Origin: an uncultured Eisenbergiella sp.
Lineage (GTDB): Bacteria; Bacillota; Clostridia; Lachnospirales; Lachnospiraceae
Direction: 5' to 3'
NCBI GenBank assembly: GCA_910585455.1
Contig: CAJUEL010000048.1
Coordinates: forward strand, 1-35,752
Length of the DNA: 35,752 nt
Below are positions 8,423-16,618 of the stretch, piece by piece; the stretch's first letter is position 1; every line of letters starts with the position of its first letter. Below the pieces are notes generated by a model. It was given only the letters and a program-made list of their open reading frames with translations. It was not told where the DNA came from and ran no database searches. The translations under genes were made by a program, and so were the position numbers.

Positions 8423-8492
8423 AATAAGTAGCCCTCCTTGTCCATTGTGCCATATTCCATGTCCCGCATATCAGAACATGCTCCTATTTATC

Positions 8493-8521
8493 AGTATAGA
8501 CTATTTTTTCCGGTTGCACAA
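8493..8521 (-). promoter_or_regulatory. Promoter of pfkA
   Basis: On the minus strand TTGTGC (8516–8521) is followed after 17 bases by TATACT (8493–8498). The distance to the pfkA start is about 70 bases. The spacing is ideal, the -10 is good and the -35 is weak. Confidence 0.6.
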
Positions 8522-8541
8522 GAAATTTATGGTTCCCTCTT

Positions 8542-8589
8542 TAAAAAAATAACGACAGGTCTGCGCAATGAACGCACAGACCTGTCGTT
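8542..8589 (-). terminator. Strong terminator of the chemotaxis receptor gene
   Basis: A perfect 13-base-pair stem (8551–8563 with 8577–8589), extended by a few more pairs, is followed on the minus strand by A and then seven T. It begins 10 bases after the stop codon of the chemotaxis gene and insulates pfkA from it. Confidence 0.93.
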
Positions 8590-8598
8590 GAAAATCTT

Positions 8599-10572
8599 TT
8601 AATCCTCAGCAAGGGTGAAGCTGTCCACAAGCTGTTTTAAGCTCGCCGCCTCAGCGGACAGCTCCTGGCTTGCCGCCGCGCTTTGCTCTGCGGTCGCACT
8701 GTTCGTCTGCACCACAGAGGATATTCTGTCAATACCTACCGTAACCTGGGTGATGGCATCGGTCTGTTTCTCAATCGCTTCCACAACAATGCCCATCTTG
8801 CCTGTCACATTGCCGGCAAGCATGCCGGTCTGCTCCAGGGCTTCCGTCACCTTTTCCACCGCCCGGCTGCCCTCAGCAACCGCACCAATGGAGCCCTCAA
8901 TCAATTCCTTCGTGGCCTTTGCCGCCTCATCGGATTTGGATGCCAGATTGCGCACTTCTCCGGCGACCACCGCAAAGCCCTTTCCTGCCTGTCCCGCTCT
9001 GGCAGCCTCTACGGCGGCATTTAACGCCAGGATATTCGTCTGGAATGCAATGTTCTCAATGGCAGCGATGATCTTGGAAATTTCCTGCGAGGAACCGGAA
9101 ATTTTCTCCATCGCCGCATTTAATTCCTTCACATACTCTATGCTGACGCCCAGCTGGGCACCGGCCTGTTCCACGTACTGTCCCGCCTCTTCGGCTGCGG
9201 TCGTAGTCCTCTTGGCGCTTCCGGAAATTTCATTGATCGTATCCGCCAGCTCCTCCACGGAAGCCGCCTGATCAATGGAGCCCTGGCTTAACGTCTGGGC
9301 GCCGATCGCGACCTGACCGCTGGCAGAGGATACCTGGCTGGCCGAATTATCGATCTGGCGCATTGTGCCGCTCAATTCCATTTTCAAATTCCGCATGGAC
9401 AGCAGAATACTCTGGAAGCCTCCCACATAAGCCTCCTGATGAGAGGAGCGGATATCAAAATTCTGATTCGCCATCTCGTTTAACAGATACTCGATATCAT
9501 GGATGATCGTGTTCAAACCGGTTATCATCTCCGCAGTAGAGCGGGTCAGCTCCGCCGTCTCGTCCTGACCGTCCGTCTGGGGAACCGGTGATTCCAGATC
9601 TCCTTCCACCAGGCGCTTCATACGCGCAACGCAGGCGCGCATAGGACCGCTGATATGATTGGACAGCCGAAGCGCCACCACGATCGCGGCAAAAATGGAA
9701 AGAACAATCACAATGATATTGATGACAATGCCAAAATATGTATCGGCAAGATAATCCGATTGCAGCGCTGTGACAGCAACGCTCCAGCCGTCCGTCCCGC
9801 CCACCGGCGCATAAGCGGCAAAGCTGGGACCGTCTGCGCTCCGAAAGCTTCCAAATCCGTTCTCTCCCTGCCGCATGGCTGTATGGATCGCCGCCAGCCC
9901 CTTTAATGAAGCATCCGCTGCCGCCTCCCGCTCAATATTCTGAGTGGTTATGGTTTCCAGCGTAGTGTCCGCAATGGTATCGCCTGACTTGTTTATCATG
10001 TACGCCCGGCTGCTCGGCGCGACCCGAATGGAGGAAACGATGTCATTTAAAAATGTCTCTGTAGGCACGAAATAAACGACGCCCACAATTTTGCCGCCCC
10101 TGCTTCCTCCCTCATAGAGGGGCGCCGCTACCATAATGGAAAGCTCTCCCGTAATCTTGCTGACAAGCGGCTCGGACACATAAACCTTCCCCTGCATCGC
10201 CTGTATCACATACTCCCGGTCGGAATAATCATTCCCATCAAAAATGCTGTGACCGTCCGGACCGATGATATTGCCCCGTTGAAAACCGTGCATGCTGACG
10301 CGCTCATCGATAATGGCACGTTTTTCCTCCACCGACACCGTAGCGTCGGACAGCTGCGGAATGCAGCCCGCATCCATCGCCACGTTCCCATAGGCGGTCA
10401 GCTCCTGCTCAATGCGTTCTGCCGCGAGTAAAGCCGTCTCGCTCATCATCTGGTCAACCGTGTTGATCGTGCTCCTGTAATTGAGCGTAATGCTGGATGC
10501 TCCCACCGCGACCAGCGCGATCAGGATTGTCGCCATCAGGCAGACTGTGATTTTTGTGCGAATACTTTTCAT
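8599..10572 (-). CDS. Methyl-accepting chemotaxis protein with extracellular sensor domain
   Basis: The 657-residue protein has a membrane helix at about residues 7–28, an extracellular dCache-like sensor region (about 33–275), and a second helix at about 280–303. After these come a HAMP-like segment and a cytoplasmic coiled coil. The conserved hairpin tip reads NIAFQTNILALNAAVEAARA (near 507–527) followed by GKGFAVVAGEVRNLA, the CheA/CheW contact region. I chose the ATG at 10572, with GAGG about 9 bases upstream, over a GTG three codons earlier that sits on the ribosome site. The ligand cannot be told. No other chemotaxis gene is in the window. Confidence 0.93.
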   Translation of the reverse strand: MKSIRTKITVCLMATILIALVAVGASSITLNYRSTINTVDQMMSETALLAAERIEQELTAYGNVAMDAGCIPQLSDATVSVEEKRAIIDERVSMHGFQRGNIIGPDGHSIFDGNDYSDREYVIQAMQGKVYVSEPLVSKITGELSIMVAAPLYEGGSRGGKIVGVVYFVPTETFLNDIVSSIRVAPSSRAYMINKSGDTIADTTLETITTQNIEREAAADASLKGLAAIHTAMRQGENGFGSFRSADGPSFAAYAPVGGTDGWSVAVTALQSDYLADTYFGIVINIIVIVLSIFAAIVVALRLSNHISGPMRACVARMKRLVEGDLESPVPQTDGQDETAELTRSTAEMITGLNTIIHDIEYLLNEMANQNFDIRSSHQEAYVGGFQSILLSMRNLKMELSGTMRQIDNSASQVSSASGQVAIGAQTLSQGSIDQAASVEELADTINEISGSAKRTTTAAEEAGQYVEQAGAQLGVSIEYVKELNAAMEKISGSSQEISKIIAAIENIAFQTNILALNAAVEAARAGQAGKGFAVVAGEVRNLASKSDEAAKATKELIEGSIGAVAEGSRAVEKVTEALEQTGMLAGNVTGKMGIVVEAIEKQTDAITQVTVGIDRISSVVQTNSATAEQSAAASQELSAEAASLKQLVDSFTLAED

Positions 10573-10621
10573 CTTTGGCACCTCACTTGTTAATATTCAG
10601 GCTTATTTTCCTGTGATGATG

Positions 10622-10646
10622 AAAAAACAAACCCCCTTCCGGGGGT
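10622..10646 (-). terminator. Terminator of tRNA-Ser
   Basis: On the minus strand ACCCCC–GGAA–GGGGGT is followed by TTGTTTTTT. The compact GC stem with a T tail lies 14 bases after the tRNA 3' end. Confidence 0.9.
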
Positions 10647-10659
10647 CTGCCTGCCATAA

Positions 10660-10745
10660 CGGAGAAGGAGGGATTTGAACCCTCGCGCCTGTTACAGCCT
10701 ACCGGTGTTCGAAGCCGGACCCTTCAGCCACTTGGGTACTTCTCC
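10660..10745 (-). tRNA. tRNA-Ser (anticodon CGA)
   Basis: The minus strand folds as a class II tRNA: acceptor GGAGAAG/CTTCTCC with G discriminator, a D arm closed by CCC/GGG with the GTGGCTGAAGG typical of serine and leucine tRNAs, anticodon loop TTCGAAC (anticodon CGA, reads UCG), a long variable arm of about 17 bases, and T arm GAGGG/CCCTC with loop TTCAAAT. CCA is not encoded. The anticodon stem CCGGC/ACCGG has a C–A mismatch next to the loop and the variable stem is short, so reduced activity is possible. It has its own promoter and terminator. Confidence 0.9.
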
Positions 10746-10755
10746 ATACGTATCT

Positions 10756-10784
10756 ATTCTATACGAAAACGCTCCGTTATGCAA
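10756..10784 (-). promoter_or_regulatory. Promoter of tRNA-Ser
   Basis: On the minus strand TTGCAT (10779–10784) and TAGAAT (10756–10761) are separated by 17 bases, and the -10 box lies about 10 bases before the tRNA. This supports independent transcription of the tRNA. Confidence 0.7.
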
Positions 10785-10801
10785 GCATAAAATAAAACAA
10801 A

Positions 10802-11236
10802 TCATAAGCTGCTCCCCTTTTCGGTCGCCTCCACCACGATGCGGCAATCCGCCACATACTGGTAATTGGCTTCCAGGGCATAGTCCACCTCGAGGCGAAT
10901 GCCGTCTTCCTTTTCAATGACCTCCACCCGCCCCGTGTCCAGACCGATCATAATGCCTCCAAAGGGCGTACGGTACTGGCTTAAGCTTTTTTTCCCTTCA
11001 TCAAAAAACATCTGCACATTTAAGAGTCCCCGCTTTGTCAGAGAAAGCTCCTTTTCCCGAAAGCGCATCACATTTTTGGCGGGCTCCCGAAATCCTTCCA
11101 TATACTCGTCAAACAGCAGATAATGATTCCCGTTTTTAAAATAATATTCTCCCTGCTGCACGGTTTCCACATCATCCCCCGCGACATTCTCCATAAACTG
11201 TAGTCCCCGGATGGAGATCATTACATCCTTTGTCAT
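10802..11236 (-). CDS. DUF1934 domain-containing protein
   Basis: This 144-residue protein opens with VMISIRGLQ and continues with alternating strands, for example YYFKNGNHYLLFDEY, FGGIMIGLDTGRVEV, and IRLEVDYALEAN. This matches DUF1934 (YwiB-like) proteins, a lipocalin-like beta-barrel family of unknown function common in Firmicutes. It starts one base after the murI stop codon, with AGAGG reachable upstream, so the two are translationally linked. It ends the ispE–gntR–murI operon. I assign no activity. Confidence 0.85.
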   Translation of the reverse strand: MTKDVMISIRGLQFMENVAGDDVETVQQGEYYFKNGNHYLLFDEYMEGFREPAKNVMRFREKELSLTKRGLLNVQMFFDEGKKSLSQYRTPFGGIMIGLDTGRVEVIEKEDGIRLEVDYALEANYQYVADCRIVVEATEKGSSL

Positions 11237-11237
11237 C

Positions 11238-12077
11238 TCAATAATCCTCTATCTGAATCACTTTTGCGCTTAAAATTCCGTATTTGATGATGGAGTTTGC
11301 AAAATGGATAAACTGATCCGCCCCATCACTGACAAAAAACTGATGCTGGCTTGTTCCAAGCGCTGCCGGCTCAGGATTGGAAAGACTGCGCGCTTCCAAA
11401 ACCTTCTTCAGCTTTCTTGCAGTCTCATAGGCGGGATTGACAAGCGTCACATGTTCTCCCATGATTCTTCCCACCGTAGCACGGATCAACGGATAGTGCG
11501 TACAGCCCAAAATCAGCGTATCGATATCAATATCAATCAGCTCGCTTAAATACCGCGTCGCGATTTCATCCGTCACCGGATCCTGCCAGAGCCCCTCCTC
11601 CACCAGCGGAACAAAAAGCGGGCATGCCTTGCCGATCACCTGAATGTCCGGATTGATCCTGCGGATATATGTAGTGTAAATGTCGCTTCCGATGGTTGCC
11701 CGGGTGGCGATCACACCAACCCGCCCGTTCTGGGTCGTCTGTGCCGCCACCTTCGCGCCGGGCCGCACCACATCCACAAAGGGGATATCCGTATCCCGCT
11801 CCAGCTCCTCCAGCGCACAGGCGCTCGCCGTGTTGCACGCCACCACGATCGCTTTGACATGCTGTGACCGCAAAAACCGTACGATCTGCTTCGAGTAACG
11901 CGTGACCGTTTCCTTTGATTTGCTTCCATAGGGCACCCGCGCCGTATCGCCAAAATATATGATCCTTTCGTTCGGAAGCTGCCGCATGATTTCCCGCACC
12001 ACCGTCATGCCTCCGATTCCCGAGTCAAAAACACCGATCGGCATTTTTCGTTCCAATTCATTCTCTGTTATGCCCAT
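11238..12077 (-). CDS. murI: Glutamate racemase
   Basis: The 279-residue cytoplasmic enzyme makes D-glutamate for peptidoglycan. The paired catalytic regions are GVFDSGIGGMTV (15–26, with D18), VACNTASA (79–86, catalytic C81), and LGCTHYPL (190–197, catalytic C192 and H194). The ATG at 12077 overlaps the end of the upstream small gene (codons in another frame) and has AAAGGA about 8 bases upstream; a TTG 18 bases earlier is less likely. Downstream DUF1934 follows at once. Sharing an operon with ispE groups two envelope-precursor steps: D-glutamate and isoprenoid lipid carrier supply. Confidence 0.95.
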   Translation of the reverse strand: MGITENELERKMPIGVFDSGIGGMTVVREIMRQLPNERIIYFGDTARVPYGSKSKETVTRYSKQIVRFLRSQHVKAIVVACNTASACALEELERDTDIPFVDVVRPGAKVAAQTTQNGRVGVIATRATIGSDIYTTYIRRINPDIQVIGKACPLFVPLVEEGLWQDPVTDEIATRYLSELIDIDIDTLILGCTHYPLIRATVGRIMGEHVTLVNPAYETARKLKKVLEARSLSNPEPAALGTSQHQFFVSDGADQFIHFANSIIKYGILSAKVIQIEDY

Positions 12078-12315
12078 CCTCTTTCCTTTCTCCAAGCAAT
12101 TCTTCTATTTTTTCCAGAAAAGCAAACCGGATTTCCACCTCCCCCTGCTTTGCTGTCATGATATTTCTGTAATCCGTCACACAGTCTTTGTCCACTTCCC
12201 GGCCGCTGCCCACAATCCGGTACATATCCTCCGTGAGCGCATACTGCGGATATATGATGCCCCAGAACATCATAATTGTCAAAAATAATATGCCTGTACG
12301 CAGATGGTTTTTCAT
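12058..12315 (-). CDS. Small exported or membrane-tethered protein, unknown
   Basis: The 85-residue product has a signal-like N-terminus (MKNHLRTGILFLTIMMFWGI, then IYPQYALTED) followed by a short polar domain ending in a charged tail. I chose the ATG at 12315 because CGGAGG lies 7 bases upstream. Its last 20 bases overlap the start of murI in a different frame, which suggests coupled translation. I do not recognise a family. Its position between gntR and murI hints at an envelope-related role, but that is only context. Confidence 0.6.
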   Translation of the reverse strand: MKNHLRTGILFLTIMMFWGIIYPQYALTEDMYRIVGSGREVDKDCVTDYRNIMTAKQGEVEIRFAFLEKIEELLGERKEDGHNRE

Positions 12316-12326
12316 TTTTTTCCTCC

Positions 12327-12351
12327 GATACTCTTTTTTAAAAAGTATCGC
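12327..12351. other. AT-rich hairpin between gntR and the small exported gene
   Basis: Arms CGATAC and GTATCG flank complementary T and A tracts, giving a hairpin between the gntR stop and the next ribosome site. No T run follows on the minus strand. It may attenuate or stabilise the transcript rather than terminate it. Confidence 0.4.
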
Positions 12352-12376
12352 CTGCATACACGCCTTTTATTCCTTA

Positions 12377-13063
12377 TCAGCCCTGCTTATTTTTTTGTCC
12401 GGAGATCATGCGGATCACCGCTTTTTCCTGGTTATCGATATGCAGCCGGATTGCCCGGGCGCCGCCCTCTTTATCCCGGTCACGGATCGCCTCGTATATT
12501 TTCCTGTGCTCTGTAATCAGCTGCTCGTAATGCTTTTCATCCTTCACATATTCCAGACGATAGCGGTACATCTGCTGGGAAACATTGCCGATCATCTGCA
12601 CGAGTCTGTCGTTGCGGCTCGCAGCCAGAATGATGTCATGCAGCGCCACATCCGCCCGTGCGACCCGGTTGGCGTCTCCCTGCCTGGTCTCTTCCGCAAA
12701 ATGATCGCACGCACGCTTCAGGCTGTCAAGCTCCTCCTGCGTGATGCGCTCACATGCAAGCTCTACAGCCAGGGCATCCAGGGCGCTGCGGACCTCCAGC
12801 ACCTCCCGCAGATTCTTCTCCGTGATCTGGGCGACCTCCGCCCCCCTGCGGGGGATCATCGTCACCAGCCCCTCCAGCTCCAGCATACGGATCGCTTCCC
12901 TGATCGGCGTTCTCGATACCCCCAGCTTATCGGCAAGGTGAAGCTCCATCAGCCTCTCCCCGGGCTTTAGCTCGCCCGTCAGAATGCTTTTCCTGATCGT
13001 CTGAAACACCACATCCCGAAGCGGCAGATAAGCATTGTCATTTTCCTGTTCAAAATCCTTCAT
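12377..13063 (-). CDS. GntR family transcriptional regulator, FCD (FadR-type) subgroup
   Basis: The 228-residue protein has an N-terminal winged helix-turn-helix (about 12–75, with LKPGERLMELHLADKLGVSR then TPIREAIRMLE) and an all-helical FCD effector domain (about 80–220). The metal-ligand-type positions ALHDII, EHRKIYEAI and IRLHIDN are present. FCD regulators usually bind small organic acids and repress nearby genes. It follows ispE by 71 bases in the same direction. The promoter of that unit carries overlapping palindromes of the type bound by this family (14057–14075), so autoregulation is likely. The effector is unknown. Confidence 0.92.
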   Translation of the reverse strand: MKDFEQENDNAYLPLRDVVFQTIRKSILTGELKPGERLMELHLADKLGVSRTPIREAIRMLELEGLVTMIPRRGAEVAQITEKNLREVLEVRSALDALAVELACERITQEELDSLKRACDHFAEETRQGDANRVARADVALHDIILAASRNDRLVQMIGNVSQQMYRYRLEYVKDEKHYEQLITEHRKIYEAIRDRDKEGGARAIRLHIDNQEKAVIRMISGQKNKQG

Positions 13064-13134
13064 ATTTGTTTTCTACTCCTGTCTGTATGTACATGCACCG
13101 GAAAATATGTTTCTTTTCTATTCCCAAAACCTGG

Positions 13135-13998
13135 TCAGTCCGTAAACGCTGTCAAATATACCTGCTCCGTAAATTTACGCTGCCGCATCGCCTCATATGC
13201 AGCGCGCGCAGTTTCCTCTTTTTCAAAAACGCCAAACACCGTAGGGCCGCTGCCGCTCATGAGCGCATTCAATGCTCCCTGCTCCTTTAGAAATTCCTTC
13301 ATCTGCGCAATGACCGGGTAATGCGCTATGGTCACTGTCTCCAGCACATTTTCCATCCGGGCCGTAATGCCGGACAGTTCTCCTTTTTTGATGCTCTCCA
13401 CCATGCCGTCAATGTCCGGATGGCTGCGCAGGCGGTCCGCATGCAGATTTTTATAAACAAATGCGGTCGATACGTCAATATCAGGCTTTGCCACCACTAA
13501 ATAAGCATCCGGTACGGCAGGAAGCGCTGTCAGCGCCTCGCCGATTCCCTCGGCAAGCGCTGTGCCGCCCATCAGACAATAGGGCACATCCGCACCGATC
13601 TGTATCCCCAGCTTCTGTTTCTCCTCCAGCGATAGCTGCAGGTCAAAAAGGCGGTCCATGCCGTGAATCGTCGCCGCGGCATCCGCGCTGCCCCCCGCCA
13701 TTCCCGCCGCTACCGGAATATTTTTTTCCAGCTTTACCGAAATGCCCTCCGCAATCTGACAGGTATCCTTCACAAGCCTTGCCGCTTTATAAATCAGGTT
13801 TTGGGGACCAACCGGCAGCTCCCTGCGGTTCGTCGATATCCGGATACAATCGTCAGACAGCTTCGCAAATTCCAGCCTGTCAGAAATCCCCACTGTCTGC
13901 ATGATCATTTTCACTTCATGATAGCCGTCCGCTCTGCGGCGCAATACATCCAGCCCAAGGTTGATTTTGGCGTTCGCCTCTATCGCAAAAGAATCCAT
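13135..13998 (-). CDS. ispE: 4-diphosphocytidyl-2-C-methyl-D-erythritol kinase
   Basis: The 287-residue GHMP kinase carries out the fourth step of the MEP isoprenoid pathway. Landmarks are AKINLGLDVLRRRADGYHE (about 8–26, catalytic lysine in AKINL), the ATP-binding glycine loop PVAAGMAGGSADAA in its usual position, and the C-terminal MSGSGPTVFGVF. I chose the ATG at 13998, with AGGGAGAGGGG just upstream and where homology begins; the frame extends further upstream without homologous sequence. It is the first gene of the ispE–gntR–murI unit and has its own promoter. Confidence 0.94.
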   Translation of the reverse strand: MDSFAIEANAKINLGLDVLRRRADGYHEVKMIMQTVGISDRLEFAKLSDDCIRISTNRRELPVGPQNLIYKAARLVKDTCQIAEGISVKLEKNIPVAAGMAGGSADAAATIHGMDRLFDLQLSLEEKQKLGIQIGADVPYCLMGGTALAEGIGEALTALPAVPDAYLVVAKPDIDVSTAFVYKNLHADRLRSHPDIDGMVESIKKGELSGITARMENVLETVTIAHYPVIAQMKEFLKEQGALNALMSGSGPTVFGVFEKEETARAAYEAMRQRKFTEQVYLTAFTD

Positions 13999-14056
13999 TC
14001 CCCTCTCCCTTCCACCCGGCCTTCCGCCTTTGCCGGGTGACATGCATGTCTGTATT

Positions 14057-14075
14057 TTGTATACAATAATTGTAT
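14057..14075. promoter_or_regulatory. Overlapping GntR-type operator palindromes
   Basis: TTGTATACAA (14057–14066) is a perfect palindrome. It overlaps a second perfect one, ATACAATAATTGTAT (14061–14075). They sit at about the transcription start of the ispE promoter. Short palindromes of this TTGTATACAA type are typical of FCD-type GntR regulators, and such a gene is second in this very operon. Binding is inferred. Confidence 0.6.
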
Positions 14076-14077
14076 TC

Positions 14078-14107
14078 ATTTTAGAACAATAAAACTGCAT
14101 TTGTCAA
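14078..14107 (-). promoter_or_regulatory. Promoter of ispE–gntR–murI
   Basis: On the minus strand a perfect TTGACA (14102–14107) is followed after 18 bases by TAAAAT (14078–14083). The start site would fall near 14071, inside the palindromic operator. Confidence 0.75.
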
Positions 14108-14150
14108 TGGGTATCCGGATTTATCATATGGCTTTTAATCGGGAAATTAC

Positions 14151-15080
14151 TCATAAAAACAAAACCACCACCGGAATTGTGACCACAGAAACCAGCGTGG
14201 TCAGGACAATAATTCTCGCCAGCGCGTCCGCAGAAAGTCCATGCTCCCGCGAACACATCAGCGGAAGATTTCCGCTGGGAACCGCGAGCAAAAGAGCCAG
14301 CGTTCCCAAAAGAAGCGGATCTTTTACAAAAAGCTTTAGCAAAAGCACACCGCCAATGGGAAGCAGAAGCATCCGCAGGGCAATGAAGAGATAATCCTTT
14401 TTATGGCAAAAAAGCTCCCGGACGGGAATCCGGGCAACGGAAACGCCAAGCACAATCATGGATAAGAAGGTGGTCGCCCGTCCCGCATAGGTAACGGTAT
14501 CCAGGATAACTGCCGGCAGGTCAAAGTCCACAAGATAAAGCAAAATTGTCAGCAGCGAAGAAACCGTTCCGATGTTGACGGTTTTTACAAGGAATTCTTT
14601 TATGCCTGCCGCCGATTTCTCCCCTGCCCTTTTTTTAATCAGGCTGACCCCCGCCGTATAAAATAACAGATTATAAACCACGCAATTGATGGAAACATAC
14701 GCAAGGGCATTCCCGCCCAAAACTGCCGATACCAGCGGGATGCCAAGGAAGCCTACATTTCCGTATACAGTCAGGAAATGATACATATAGCGATCCTCCT
14801 GTTTTATGCGCAAAAGCCGCGGCACGACCATGCCTGCCAGCATCAAAGCCGCATACGCCAAAACAGTGACAGACAGCGCCCCCATGAGCTCGCTTATGGT
14901 GATCGCCTCTTTCTTGTCAAAAGCGGAGCAAAGAATCGTAGCCGGATTGCAGATGTTGACGACCAGCCCGGAAATATGGCTGGAGGAAACGTCGTTGAGC
15001 TTGTTTTTGTGAAACATGACGTAACCGATCAAAATAATGATGAGCATGACGCACATTTGGCTGATTACCAGTGTAATATC
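14151..15080 (-). CDS. AEC family transporter (auxin efflux carrier-like)
   Basis: The 309-residue membrane protein has about ten hydrophobic segments arranged as two sets of five. Conserved features include SGLVVNICNPATIL, the helix break YGNVGFLGIPLVSAVLGGNA, and the C-terminal LLAVPSGNLPLM. These are characteristic of the AEC/bile-acid-arsenite-riboflavin transporter fold. Bacterial members carry malonate, malate and similar anions. I chose the ATG at 15080 with AAGGAAGG about 6 bases upstream. It follows the MATE gene by 77 bases, with a CGCCATA/TATGGCG hairpin in that gap. The substrate is unknown. Confidence 0.88.
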   Translation of the reverse strand, partial: DITLVISQMCVMLIIILIGYVMFHKNKLNDVSSSHISGLVVNICNPATILCSAFDKKEAITISELMGALSVTVLAYAALMLAGMVVPRLLRIKQEDRYMYHFLTVYGNVGFLGIPLVSAVLGGNALAYVSINCVVYNLLFYTAGVSLIKKRAGEKSAAGIKEFLVKTVNIGTVSSLLTILLYLVDFDLPAVILDTVTYAGRATTFLSMIVLGVSVARIPVRELFCHKKDYLFIALRMLLLPIGGVLLLKLFVKDPLLLGTLALLLAVPSGNLPLMCSREHGLSADALARIIVLTTLVSVVTIPVVVLFL

Positions 15081-15101
15081 CATAAAAAACCTTCCTTTCA
15101 C

Positions 15102-15120
15102 CGCCATAGGGCTTATGGCG
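15102..15120. other. Small hairpin before the AEC gene
   Basis: CGCCATA (15102–15108) and TATGGCG (15114–15120) form a 7-base-pair stem with a 5-base loop about 20 bases upstream of the AEC start. No T tail follows. A role in mRNA stability or processing is possible. Confidence 0.35.
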
Positions 15121-15157
15121 TATTCATTTATGAAAACAGAAAGCATCTCCTATAAAG

Positions 15158-16528
15158 TCAATACCCCCGTCTTTTTCGCAATCCCATCAGGGCAACGCAT
15201 AAGAACACATCCGCGCACGCCCAGGCGGCGATCTCTCCCCAGAACAGTCCGGCATAGCCGATCCGGCGGGTCAAAAAAAAGGCACATCCGACCCGCATCA
15301 GCAGCTGCAGCAGACTGGAGAACATGGGAATCCAGCCGTTGCCCAGCCCCTGTATGCCCGCGCGGAGAATATAGAGCAGATACAGCAGCCCGAAGAAAAC
15401 CGCCAGCACGCTCAGAAACTGCTCCCCGATCATGAGGGACTGCCGGACCGTTTCCGCCTCTCCCGCCAGAAAACACAAAAGAATTTCTCTGCCTGCAAGC
15501 AGCATCACCACCGACATGGCGGCGGCTGTCAGAAATCCCAACAAAACAGCGCTGCGCATGCCCTGCCGGATTCTCCCGCCTTTTTGGGCTCCCAGATTCT
15601 GACTCACAAAGGCGCTCGTCGCATGTCCGTAGGAGGATGCCGCCATTTCCAAAAGACCATAGAGCTTGTTGGCTGCCGTGTAGCCTGCGACAAAAACAAT
15701 GCCGAAGCTGTTGACTGCCGCCTGTACCGCCAGACCGCCTGCCGCCGTGATGACGCTCTGAAGGGCAAGCGGCACGCCAAGGCAAAGCTGTTCTTTCATG
15801 ACCGGCGCCCATTCCGCCGGCTTTCCCCTTTCGTTGACTGCCGCCTTTTCATTTTGCTTTACGAAATCCCTTTGCCGGCGCAGCCGCTGCCCATGGGCAA
15901 AGACAAAGGAAAGCAGCTGCGATATCAGCGTTGCCGCTGCCGCGCCGGAAATTCCCCATTCCAGCCCCATCACGAACCACAAATCCATCAGCACATTGCA
16001 GACACAGGATAGCGCGGTCGCGAAAAAGGGGGTTTTACTGTCTCCAAAGGCACGCAGAATTGCCGCTTCCATCCAGAAGGCAAAGGTCACGGGAATTCCC
16101 GCATAAATCCATCTCAGATAAAGCAGTGCCATCGCATATGCCCCGTCCGGCGTTTTAAGCAGCTTCAGCAAAAACCCGGCTGCCAGCTCCCCCGCCGCCA
16201 AAATTGCAACCGCCCAGAACCCCGAAAGGATCCCCGCACACCGGATCGCTTTTTTTGCGCCCCTCTCATCCTGCGCACCAAAAAAACGGGCGATGATAAT
16301 GCCGAAGCCGCCCGTCATTCCCTGAATTGCGCCAAATACCAGAAACGAAAGCCACTCCGTACCGCCGAGCGCCGCCAGCGCTTCCATCCCCAGCTTTCGT
16401 CCCACAATCATGGTATCCGCAAAGGTATATATCTGTTGAAAAATACTGCCGAACATCAATGGCAGGGCAAACCGGAATATCTGCCGGAAGGGATTGCCCT
16501 CCGTCAGCCGCACTGCCTTTTGTCCCAT
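15158..16528 (-). CDS. MATE family efflux transporter
   Basis: The 456-residue protein has twelve predicted membrane helices in two similar halves. It begins with LTEGNPFRQIFRFALPLMFG, the typical MATE start, and QQIYTFADTMIVGRKLG follows. The second half opens with LCLGVPLALQSVITAAGG. MATE proteins export cationic drugs or metabolites in exchange for Na+ or H+. I chose the ATG at 16528 with GAGGAGAG a few bases upstream; an in-frame start 12 codons earlier lacks such a site. It lies between rpe and the AEC gene, all on one strand. The substrate is unknown. Confidence 0.92.
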   Translation of the reverse strand: MGQKAVRLTEGNPFRQIFRFALPLMFGSIFQQIYTFADTMIVGRKLGMEALAALGGTEWLSFLVFGAIQGMTGGFGIIIARFFGAQDERGAKKAIRCAGILSGFWAVAILAAGELAAGFLLKLLKTPDGAYAMALLYLRWIYAGIPVTFAFWMEAAILRAFGDSKTPFFATALSCVCNVLMDLWFVMGLEWGISGAAAATLISQLLSFVFAHGQRLRRQRDFVKQNEKAAVNERGKPAEWAPVMKEQLCLGVPLALQSVITAAGGLAVQAAVNSFGIVFVAGYTAANKLYGLLEMAASSYGHATSAFVSQNLGAQKGGRIRQGMRSAVLLGFLTAAAMSVVMLLAGREILLCFLAGEAETVRQSLMIGEQFLSVLAVFFGLLYLLYILRAGIQGLGNGWIPMFSSLLQLLMRVGCAFFLTRRIGYAGLFWGEIAAWACADVFLCVALMGLRKRRGY

Positions 16529-16618
16529 GCCGCTCTCTCCTCTGTGCGCATGCATTCCCGGCATGATAAACGGAGCCCTTTTGTAACAGCTCAGACCTGC
16601 CTGAACTGTTATGCCCTT

